Both the position numbers and the translations under genes were made by a program. This document shows positions 25,877 through 32,631 of a stretch of DNA of 39,303 nucleotides, in pieces (position 1 is the first letter of the stretch; each line of letters begins with the position of its first letter). The notes under the pieces are model-generated. The model was not told the origin of the DNA. It saw only the letters and a list, made by a program, of their open reading frames with translations, and searched no databases. Origin of the DNA: Aeromonas australiensis (GTDB lineage Bacteria > Pseudomonadota > Gammaproteobacteria > Enterobacterales > Aeromonadaceae); contig NZ_CDDH01000006.1 in the NCBI RefSeq assembly GCF_000819725.1, forward strand, positions 1 through 39,303, read 5' to 3'.

Positions 25877-26176
25877 TCCTTGGTATTCAAGCGTGGCGCT
25901 AGCGTAGCAGCCGAGGGGCCAGGGTACGAGAGACGATGGGGATCCCTGCGTCACCCATCGTCCCACTCCGCTCGCCAACTGGACTGACCATGAGCGCCAT
26001 TCACGCAAAAATTAACATTTATGTTATTTACATCAAGGCTCATTTGATAACACAATGATTAAACGTGCGTTTGAACAGAGCAAACGACACGCCACGACAT
26101 CAGGATGATGTCGCCTTTTTTGACTCCCCCGGGCCGACAGGCCCATTTGCACTACTGCCAACCACGGAGACGCGCG
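25877..26176. other. Divergent control region upstream of phaP
   Basis: This region holds four dyads and no gene: GACGATGGG/CCCATCGTC (25932-25962), TAACAT-TT-ATGTTA (26013-26026), CGTTTG-N7-CAAACG (26068-26086), and a hairpin followed by six Ts (26095-26121). A weak promoter may use TTTACA at 26027. The dyads suggest tight control of phaP or of the divergent gene. Confidence 0.6.
26095..26121 (+). terminator. Terminator-like hairpin in the phaP leader
   Basis: CGACATCA and TGATGTCG form a perfect eight-base stem with a GGA loop, then CC and six Ts. The gene to the left runs the other way, so no plus-strand gene needs terminating here. It may attenuate phaP transcription. Confidence 0.65.
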
Positions 26177-26527
26177 ATGAATATGGACGTAATCAAGACC
26201 TTTACCGAGCAGATGCAAGGCTTTGCCGCCCCCCTCACCCGTTACAACCAGCTGCTGGCCAGCAACATCGAGCAGTTGACCCGGCTGCAACTGGCGTCCG
26301 CCAACGCCTATGCCGAGCTGGGGCTTAACCAGCTGCAGGCCGCCGGCAAAGTGCAGGATGCCCAGAGCCTGGCGGCCCTTGGCACCGTCCAGCTGGAGAC
26401 AGCCAGCCAGCTCTCCCGCCAGATGCTGGACGATATTCAGCAACTCAACGCGCTGGGACAACAGTTCAAGGAAGAGCTGGATGCCCTGACCGCAGACGCC
26501 GTCAAGCAGAGCACGGGCAAGGCCTGA
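26177..26527 (+). CDS. phaP: Phasin PhaP, PHA granule protein
   Basis: The 116-residue phasin coats polyhydroxyalkanoate granules and influences their size and composition. It is an amphipathic helical protein rich in Gln, Leu and Ala (NQLLASNIEQLTRLQLASAN), strongly resembling A. caviae PhaP from memory. GGAG precedes the ATG at 26177 by seven bases; the frame extends upstream to 26105 without support. It is first in phaP-phaC-phaJ, with a 92-base gap containing a strong hairpin before phaC. Confidence 0.94.
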   Translation: MNMDVIKTFTEQMQGFAAPLTRYNQLLASNIEQLTRLQLASANAYAELGLNQLQAAGKVQDAQSLAALGTVQLETASQLSRQMLDDIQQLNALGQQFKEELDALTADAVKQSTGKA

Positions 26528-26535
26528 TATCCCCC

Positions 26536-26556
26536 GGCTGCCCGCTGCGGGCAGCC
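26536..26556 (+). other. Hairpin between phaP and phaC
   Basis: GGCTGCCCG and CGGGCAGCC form a perfect nine-base GC-rich stem with a CTG loop, nine bases after the phaP stop. No T-tract follows. It could protect the phaP message or reduce phaC expression, fitting the need for more phasin than synthase. Confidence 0.65.
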
Positions 26557-26619
26557 ATATCTCCCCATGCTCCGTCACGACAGGTTCGCCCTGCACCGGA
26601 GATGGGTGAAGGAGAGAAC

Positions 26620-28404
26620 ATGAGCCAATCATCTTACGGCCCGCTGTTTGAGGCCCTGGCCCACTACAACGACAAGCTGCTGGACATGGCCAAGGCGCAG
26701 ACCGAGCGCACCGCCCAGGCACTGCTGCAGACCAATCTCGACGATCTCGGCCAGGTGCTGGAACAGGGCAGCCAGCAGCCCTGGCAACTGATCAATGCCC
26801 AGATGAACTGGTGGCAGGATCAGCTCAAGCTGATGCAGCATACCCTGCTCAAAAGTGCAGGCCAGCCAAGCGAACCGCTCATCGCCCCGGAGCGCAGCGA
26901 TCGCCGCTTCAAGGCCGATGCCTGGAGCGAGCAGCCCATCTATGACTACCTCAAACAATCCTATCTGCTGACCGCCAGACACCTAATGGACTCTGTGGAT
27001 TCCCTCGAGGGGGTGCCCCAGAAGAGCCGGGAGCGGCTGCGTTTCTTTACCCGCCAGTACATCAACGCCATGGCCCCCAGCAACTTTCTGGCCACCAACC
27101 CGGAGCTGCTCAAGCTGACCCTGGAGTCTGACGGTCAAAATCTGGTGCGCGGGCTGGCCCTGCTGGCCGAAGATCTCGAGCGCAGCGCCGATCATCTCAA
27201 CATCCGGCTGACTGACGAGTCCGCCTTCACGCTCGGCAGGGATCTGGCCACCACCCCGGGACGGGTGGTGCAGCGCACCGAACTGTACGAGCTTATCCAG
27301 TACAGTCCGACCACGGAGACGGTGGCCAGGACGCCGGTGCTGATCGTGCCACCCTTCATCAACAAGTACTACATTCTGGACATGCGGCCCCAGAACTCCC
27401 TGGTGGCCTGGCTGATCACCCAGGGCCAGACGGTGTTCATGATCTCCTGGCGCAACCCGGGTCCGGCCCAGGCCGAGATCGATCTCGACGACTACGTGGT
27501 GGACGGCGTCATCGCCGCGCTGGATGGTGTGGAAGCGGCCACCGGCGAGCGGGAAGTCCATGGCATCGGCTACTGTATCGGCGGCACCGCCCTCTCCCTG
27601 GCCATGGGTTGGCTGGCCGCCAGGCGCCAGAAGCAGCGGGTTCGCTCCGCCACCCTGTTTACCACCCTGCTCGACTTCTCCCAACCGGGGGAACTTGGCA
27701 TCTTCATCCACGAGCCCATCATTGCGGCGCTGGAAGCCCAGAACGAAGCCAAAGGCATCATGGATGGACGCCAGCTGGCGGTCTCCTTCAGCCTGCTGCG
27801 GGAGAACAGCCTCTACTGGAATTACTACATCGACAGCTACCTCAAGGGGCAGAGCCCGGTGGCATTCGATCTGCTGCACTGGAACAGCGACAGCACCAAC
27901 GTGGCGGGCAAGACCCACAGCAGCCTGCTGCGCCGGCTCTATCTGGAGAACCAGCTGGTGAAGGGGGAGCTCATGATCCGCCACACCCGTATCGATCTCG
28001 GCAAGGTGAAGACTCCGGTGCTGCTGGTCTCGGCCATGGACGATCACATCGCCCTCTGGCAAGGGACCTGGCAGGGCATGAAGCTGTTCGGTGGCGAGCA
28101 GCGCTTCATCCTGGCCGAATCGGGCCACATCGCCGGCATCGTCAATCCACCGGACGCCAACAAATACGGCTTCTGGCAGAACGATGCCGAGGCCGCCAGC
28201 CCCGAGACGTGGCTCGCCGGTGCAACCCACACTCCCGGCTCATGGTGGCCGCAGATGGCAACCTTCATCCAGAGCAGGGAAGAGGATCCCGCCCCCATCC
28301 CCGCCCGCCTCCCGAGCGAAGGGCTGGAGGCGGCCCCCGGCAGCTACGTCAAGGTGCGGCTCAATCCGGTCTTTGCCCAGACCCCAGAGGAGGAGCCAGC
28401 ATGA
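26620..28404 (+). CDS. phaC: PHA synthase, Aeromonas class I type
   Basis: The 594-residue synthase polymerises (R)-3-hydroxyacyl-CoA into polyhydroxyalkanoate at the granule surface. The lipase-like box is GYCIGG with nucleophile C319; the catalytic aspartate is D475 (AMDDH) and the histidine H503 (ESGHIAG). Length and these positions equal A. caviae PhaC, which accepts 3-hydroxybutyrate and 3-hydroxyhexanoate. N149 and D171, positions altered in a well-known A. caviae variant, are wild type. AAGGAG precedes the ATG at 26620. The stop overlaps the phaJ start as ATGA. Confidence 0.97.
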   Translation: MSQSSYGPLFEALAHYNDKLLDMAKAQTERTAQALLQTNLDDLGQVLEQGSQQPWQLINAQMNWWQDQLKLMQHTLLKSAGQPSEPLIAPERSDRRFKADAWSEQPIYDYLKQSYLLTARHLMDSVDSLEGVPQKSRERLRFFTRQYINAMAPSNFLATNPELLKLTLESDGQNLVRGLALLAEDLERSADHLNIRLTDESAFTLGRDLATTPGRVVQRTELYELIQYSPTTETVARTPVLIVPPFINKYYILDMRPQNSLVAWLITQGQTVFMISWRNPGPAQAEIDLDDYVVDGVIAALDGVEAATGEREVHGIGYCIGGTALSLAMGWLAARRQKQRVRSATLFTTLLDFSQPGELGIFIHEPIIAALEAQNEAKGIMDGRQLAVSFSLLRENSLYWNYYIDSYLKGQSPVAFDLLHWNSDSTNVAGKTHSSLLRRLYLENQLVKGELMIRHTRIDLGKVKTPVLLVSAMDDHIALWQGTWQGMKLFGGEQRFILAESGHIAGIVNPPDANKYGFWQNDAEAASPETWLAGATHTPGSWWPQMATFIQSREEDPAPIPARLPSEGLEAAPGSYVKVRLNPVFAQTPEEEPA

Positions 28405-28805
28405 GCACGCTTCCCTTCGAGGTGGGCCAAAAGGCCAGCCTGACCAAGCGGTTCGGGGCGGCAGAGGTCGCGGCGTTTGCCGGGCTGTCGGAGGATTTCA
28501 ATCCGCTGCACCTGGATCCTGCCTTCGCCGCCACCACGCCGTTCGAGCGCCCCATCGTGCACGGCATGCTGCTGGCCAGCCTGTTCTCGGGACTGCTGGG
28601 CCAGCAACTGCCGGGCAAGGGCACCGTCTACCTCGGTCAGAGCCTCGCCTTCAAGCAACCGGTGTTTGTGGGGGATGAGGTGACGGCAGAGGTGGAGATC
28701 ATCGCCCTGCGCAGCGACAAGCCCATCATCACCCTGGCTACCCGCATCCTGACGGCAAGCGGTGCCATCGCCGTCAGCGGTGAAGCCGTGGTGAAGTTCG
28801 GCTGA
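28401..28805 (+). CDS. phaJ: (R)-specific enoyl-CoA hydratase PhaJ
   Basis: The 134-residue MaoC-like hot-dog hydratase converts beta-oxidation enoyl-CoA to (R)-3-hydroxyacyl-CoA for PhaC. The hydratase-2 motif SEDFNPLHLD gives the catalytic D32 and H37 (D31 and H36 when Met is not counted), followed by PIVHGMLLASLFSGL. The length equals A. caviae PhaJ. The ATG overlaps the phaC stop by four bases, and GGAG lies in the phaC end, so translation is coupled. Confidence 0.96.
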   Translation: MSTLPFEVGQKASLTKRFGAAEVAAFAGLSEDFNPLHLDPAFAATTPFERPIVHGMLLASLFSGLLGQQLPGKGTVYLGQSLAFKQPVFVGDEVTAEVEIIALRSDKPIITLATRILTASGAIAVSGEAVVKFG

Positions 28806-28827
28806 TAACGGTTTTCCTCCTGCACTC

Positions 28828-28855
28828 GGTCAGCTCGGCTACTGCCGGGCTGACC
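28828..28855 (+). terminator. Probable terminator of the pha operon
   Basis: GGTCAGCTCGGC pairs with GCCGGGCTGACC over 12 bases including one U-G pair, with a TACT loop. The downstream T-stretch is weak (CTCTT). Confidence 0.65.
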
Positions 28856-28992
28856 CTCTTAGTCAGCCCCCGATCATGGTCCTGGAAACCGTCATTGCCA
28901 GCAAACCAGCCCCCCGCCCTTTCCTTGACCGCTCGAACTGCCTAGAATAACCGCCCTGCTGTTTCAGCCATTTATCCACGAGAGGATTTCCC

Positions 28993-29226
28993 ATGGAGAC
29001 GTTTCTGCTCGAAGGCCACCCCTTCGTTGCCTTGTGCGACCTTATCAAACATCAGGGGTGGGCCGATTGCGGCGGTGCCGCCAAGGCGCTCATCGCCGAC
29101 GGGCTGGTGGAGGTCAACGGTCAGGTCGAGACCCGCAAGCGTTGCAAGATAGTGGCCGGCCAGGTGGTCAACTTCAACGGTATGAAGGTGGTGGTGAAAG
29201 AAGGCGTCAGCCCCGAGATCCTCTGA
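28993..29226 (+). CDS. S4-domain RNA-binding protein, YbcJ-like
   Basis: This 77-residue protein is a single S4 RNA-binding domain: LCDLIKHQGWADCGGAAK, LIADGLVEVNG, ETRKRCKIVAGQVV. It matches E. coli YbcJ in length and pattern. The RNA target is unknown to me. GAGAGGA precedes the ATG at 28993. It lies after the pha operon terminator, probably with its own promoter. Confidence 0.92.
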   Translation: METFLLEGHPFVALCDLIKHQGWADCGGAAKALIADGLVEVNGQVETRKRCKIVAGQVVNFNGMKVVVKEGVSPEIL

Positions 29227-29265
29227 ACCTTGCGTGGATAAGGGGGCCAGTGCGCCCTTATCCAT

Positions 29266-29739
29266 TCAGCTGGCCTTGATCGAGAGAGTCAGCACGAAGC
29301 GTGCCATCGCCTCATCTCCGTTCAGTGACGGACAGGTGGCCACCACCTGGATGGGGCGGTTGATACGTTGACCGCTCGCCAGCGACTCGTCGATCATGGC
29401 GTCGATCTCCTCTCCAGCCGCGCAGTCAAACTGCACATCCCCCTCGGGCCGCTTCAAAAACTCCCCCTGCACATCCTTGAAGGCGAAGTGCACCTTCTTG
29501 CGTCGCTGCCGCCCCTTCTCCATCACCAGCAGACCACCCACCAGATCGGCACCGGTGGCCAGCGCGCCAAAATACATGCTGCCCAGGTGATTGCGGGTAC
29601 GCCAGCCAAGGGGAATACGAATGCGCAGTGCCCTGGCGTTCATCTCTTCGATGATCGGGGCACAAAATCCGATGACGGGGATGTAGCGCCAGGCAAAGAG
29701 CCGCAGCGCCAGGTTGGCTTTAAAACGTTGCAAATCCAT
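29266..29739 (-). CDS. DUF4442 hot-dog thioesterase-like protein
   Basis: The 157-residue protein resembles DUF4442/PaaI-like thioesterases: a conserved N-terminal helix, the segment RTRNHLGSMYFGALATGADLVGGLL where family active-site residues lie, and a final mixed strand. It could hydrolyse acyl-CoA, but the substrate is not known. I chose the ATG at 29739 (MDLQRFKANL); the frame runs to a TTG at 29802 that adds 21 unconvincing residues. It converges with the S4-domain gene. Confidence 0.75.
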   Translation of the reverse strand: MDLQRFKANLALRLFAWRYIPVIGFCAPIIEEMNARALRIRIPLGWRTRNHLGSMYFGALATGADLVGGLLVMEKGRQRRKKVHFAFKDVQGEFLKRPEGDVQFDCAAGEEIDAMIDESLASGQRINRPIQVVATCPSLNGDEAMARFVLTLSIKAS

Positions 29740-29960
29740 ATGCGAACTGATCCGATGAGTTGATGTAAACAACATGTTGCCTGCATCTGCGTCATTCGAC
29801 AAGCACAGGGAGCAAGGTCACGACCATTTGCCCGACATCAAGCAGGAGGATCTCTCACAACCGCAGCTCTCACCCCACATTCGTGCGGCTAACCTTTCCG
29901 TGTCGGGTGTGGAGAGCACTGCCACCAGCATAATGACCGGATAGTGCCGCTCCCTGCGCA

Positions 29961-29994
29961 AACAAACCAGGGCGCCGCGGCACCCTGGTTTGTT
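29961..29994 (-). terminator. Long hairpin downstream of ltaE
   Basis: A perfect 12-base stem, AACAAACCAGGG with CCCTGGTTTGTT, encloses the self-complementary GCCGCGGC. Read on the minus strand it ends in a T-rich stretch (GGTTTGTTT) about 40 bases after the ltaE stop. Confidence 0.7.
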
Positions 29995-30032
29995 GCTGTA
30001 AAATAGACTCGTTTCTACATCCCCAAGCGCCC

Positions 30033-31052
30033 TCAATGGGCGCCAAGATACTCAGTGAAAGCGTCAATGACCTCTTCAATATCGTCATCGCTGATCTGCA
30101 GATGAGTCACCAGGCGCAGCTCGCCATAACCGGAGAAGAGGATCCCCCGCTCCTTCATAAAAGCGAGCAAGGGAGCAGATCCCTCTTCACGCAGCCGCAG
30201 AAACACCATATTGCTCTGTACCTGCGAGAGGTCGAGCTCGATACCCGGCAGTGCCACCAACCCTGCGGCCAGCCGTTTGGCACGGCGGTGATCATCCGCG
30301 AGTCGTTCGACGTGCTGCTCAAGGGCAAACAGACCGGCTTGCGCCAGCATGCCAGCCTGACGCATACCGCCCCCCAGCATCTTGCGCAGACGACGGGCAC
30401 GGGCGATAAAGTCGTCACGGCCCACCAACAGTGAGCCCACTGGTGCGCCCAGCCCCTTGGAGAGGCAGATCGAGATGCTGTCAAACTGCGCTGCGATCAC
30501 CTCGACCGGGGTCTCGCTGGCCACGGCGGCGTTAAAAAGCCGTGCGCCATCGAGATGGAGCTGCAAGCCCCGTTCGGCAACAAATTCCCTCATCTCCTGC
30601 AGATAGGAGAGCGGCAGCACCTTGCCATTGTGAGTGTTCTCAAGGCAGATCAGGCGAGTCTGGACGAAGTGGGCATCATCAGGGGCCAGCGCCGCCTTGA
30701 TATCATCGAATGCCAGGGTGCCGTCATGTTGCATCGGTAAGGGTTGCAGGGCAACAGAGCCCAGCACGGCACTCCCCTGCGCCTCATAGCGATAGATATG
30801 GGCCGCCTGACCCAGGATGGCTCCCTCGCCACGCTGACAGTGGCTCATCAGCGCCAGCAGGTTGGACATGGTGCCGGACGGCACAAACAGCGCAGCCTGC
30901 TTGCCCAGCAAGCTTGCCCCATGTGCCTCCAGTGCATTGACGCCGGGGTCCTCCCCATAGACATCATCTCCTACCTCGGCATGCAGCATGGCCTGACGCA
31001 TGGCATCCGTGGGCTGGGTAACAGTGTCACTTCGTAAATCGATATAGCGCAT
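30033..31052 (-). CDS. ltaE: L-threonine aldolase (low-specificity or L-allo type)
   Basis: The 339-residue PLP enzyme cleaves L-threonine and/or L-allo-threonine to glycine and acetaldehyde. The PLP lysine is K199 in [12 protein letters not shown]; the ring-stacking histidine is H85 (AAHIYRYE), and [10 protein letters not shown] contains the PLP aspartate. The sequence is very close to A. jandaei L-allo-threonine aldolase from memory, sharing H128 and S292, positions known to influence stereopreference. AGGAGG lies at good distance before the ATG at 31052. The upstream region holds an elaborate nested dyad. Confidence 0.95.
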   Translation of the reverse strand: MRYIDLRSDTVTQPTDAMRQAMLHAEVGDDVYGEDPGVNALEAHGASLLGKQAALFVPSGTMSNLLALMSHCQRGEGAILGQAAHIYRYEAQGSAVLGSVALQPLPMQHDGTLAFDDIKAALAPDDAHFVQTRLICLENTHNGKVLPLSYLQEMREFVAERGLQLHLDGARLFNAAVASETPVEVIAAQFDSISICLSKGLGAPVGSLLVGRDDFIARARRLRKMLGGGMRQAGMLAQAGLFALEQHVERLADDHRRAKRLAAGLVALPGIELDLSQVQSNMVFLRLREEGSAPLLAFMKERGILFSGYGELRLVTHLQISDDDIEEVIDAFTEYLGAH

Positions 31053-31678
31053 GAGATCCCTCCTGAAACTGGGGGATGACGTTATCCAGCCAAGACCTGC
31101 TTGGCAAGGATGGCATGACGAGAATGTGAATCACACAAGGGGATGCCATCGTTGCCAGGTCCTCTGGCCAGCAAACCTGATCGGCCCTGCAAATCGCTCA
31201 CCCATGCCTGGCATGAAGGATAAAAGCGGGTTAGGGTGATAAATAGAAAATGCGCTGAATTGCCGGTCAATAGGTATAAACAGGCGCACAATACCTGACA
31301 TCGCCGCCATTATGTCGCTGACTCACTCCTTCTTTGTACAGGACGTCAATGATATGAAACTGCATGACCAGACAGGATGGATACCCGACAGCAGCCCCCG
31401 GGCGGCTGTCATGGCATCATCCCCTTCCCCGTCACGGGTACTGGCGAGCGACACCTGTGCACTGCCTGCCATCACAAAGACGGCCAGCCATGGGCCCACC
31501 CACTTCTCTCGTGCTCTGCTGTCACCAGCCCCCCTGCTGCGCACGGCGTGGCGAATGCTGACCACCTCATCCCGTATCCCGTCGCCAGGCCATGACCGCC
31601 TTGCCACGGCCATCTTTCACCATCCCGTCAATGGGCACAGGTGCCCTGTCACCCGCGCCAGATCAGAGGAGCTGCCAT
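31053..31678. other. Long divergent region between ltaE and usp
   Basis: These 626 bases have no convincing gene. Frames of 124 codons (31312-31686) and 96 codons (minus, 31323-31613) exist, but neither has an SD, domain or typical residue composition. Visible structures are the nested dyad at 31094-31161, a perfect palindrome CATGCC-T-GGCATG at 31203-31215, and a GACAGC/GCTGTC hairpin at 31387-31410. It likely holds the ltaE promoter and a long usp leader. Confidence 0.6.
31094..31161. repeat. Nested inverted repeats upstream of ltaE
   Basis: Three symmetric pairs share a centre near 31130: GACC (31094) with GGTC (31158); GGCAA-N-GATGGCAT (31103-31116) with ATGCCATC-N-TTGCC (31143-31156); and TGTGA (31125) with TCACA (31131). 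Seventeen outer positions pair, and the inner dyad sits in the middle. It may be an operator array or a folded leader RNA. Confidence 0.7.
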
Positions 31679-32617
31679 ATGAATAACGTCCGCCAAATAC
31701 TCTTTGTCAGTCAGGGGCTGATCGATGAGACGCAAGCCCTGACGCAAGCCATGAGCCTGGCGCGTAATAACCAGGCCAGACTGAAAGCCCTGCTGATCTG
31801 CCCCGCGCTGCCCAAGGAGATGAAGGAGTACCGGGAACCATACCTGAACTCACTCAAGATCCAGCTGGAGCGTGCCGCTCAGACCGCCCGTGACATCGTC
31901 AAGCTGGATGACTCTGTGCCCCCTCTGCAGATCGACATCGAATGTGCCGATGCCCCCGCTATCAACATCATTCGTCATGTGCTCAGGGAAGCTCATGATC
32001 TGGTGATCAAAGCCGCCGAGCCCAAGGAGGGTGGCAAAGGCTTCAAGGCCATCGACATGGAACTGCTGCGCAAATGCCCTTGCCCGGTCTGGCTGACCCG
32101 CCCCATCGAGCGTCACCGCAACGCCATCCGGGTCGCCGTGGCCATCGACCCCATGAGCAGCACACCAGAAGGGCATGATCTCTCCCTGCAGCTGCTGCAG
32201 AGCTCCCGTGCGCTGGCGGATACCTGCAGTGGCGAACTGCACATTCTCTCCTGCTGGGATTATGCCTTTGATGCCTACCTGCGTGACAACGTCTGGATCA
32301 AGGTCACCGACGCGGAGCTGAACGAGAAAACCCTGGCCATCAAGGCGGAACATCAGGCTGCCCAACTGAGCCTGTTAACAGCATCCGGTATTCAGGGGAA
32401 ACAGCAGTTGCACCATTTGCGCGGGCAGGCCGAACGCATCATTCCACAATTCGTGGCCGAGCAGAGCATCGACATTCTGGTCATGGGGACAGTGGCCCGT
32501 ACCGGAATAGCCGGCTTCTTCATCGGCAATACGGCGGAAAACATAGTGCAGACCCTGGCATGTTCACTGTTGGCGCTCAAGCCCAATGGCTTTGTCTCAC
32601 CGGTCTCTGCCTATTGA
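31679..32617 (+). CDS. Tandem-domain universal stress protein, UspE-like
   Basis: The 312-residue cytoplasmic protein has two Usp domains, about residues 1-145 and 148-302, as in E. coli UspE. The second domain keeps an ATP-binding-like glycine pattern, MGTVARTGIAGFFIGNT (269-285); the first is degenerate. Usp proteins aid survival under stress, often by nucleotide-dependent partner binding. GAGGAG lies eight bases before the ATG at 31679; the frame extends upstream to 31592 without support. The stop is 14 bases from the following P-type ATPase start, so the pair is an operon. Confidence 0.9.
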   Translation: MNNVRQILFVSQGLIDETQALTQAMSLARNNQARLKALLICPALPKEMKEYREPYLNSLKIQLERAAQTARDIVKLDDSVPPLQIDIECADAPAINIIRHVLREAHDLVIKAAEPKEGGKGFKAIDMELLRKCPCPVWLTRPIERHRNAIRVAVAIDPMSSTPEGHDLSLQLLQSSRALADTCSGELHILSCWDYAFDAYLRDNVWIKVTDAELNEKTLAIKAEHQAAQLSLLTASGIQGKQQLHHLRGQAERIIPQFVAEQSIDILVMGTVARTGIAGFFIGNTAENIVQTLACSLLALKPNGFVSPVSAY

Positions 32618-32631
32618 CAAGGAGTCGCGCC

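Noticed and set aside
24452..25987. A 511-codon plus-strand frame across the DUF429 and repeat-protein genes
   Set aside because: The two minus-strand genes have recognisable family motifs, a signal peptide and SD sites. The plus frame has none and spans their intergenic gap.
31312..31686. Plus-strand ORF of 124 codons upstream of usp
   Set aside because: No SD or domain, composition biased to Ser/Pro/Thr, and it overlaps the well-supported usp start. Probably leader sequence.
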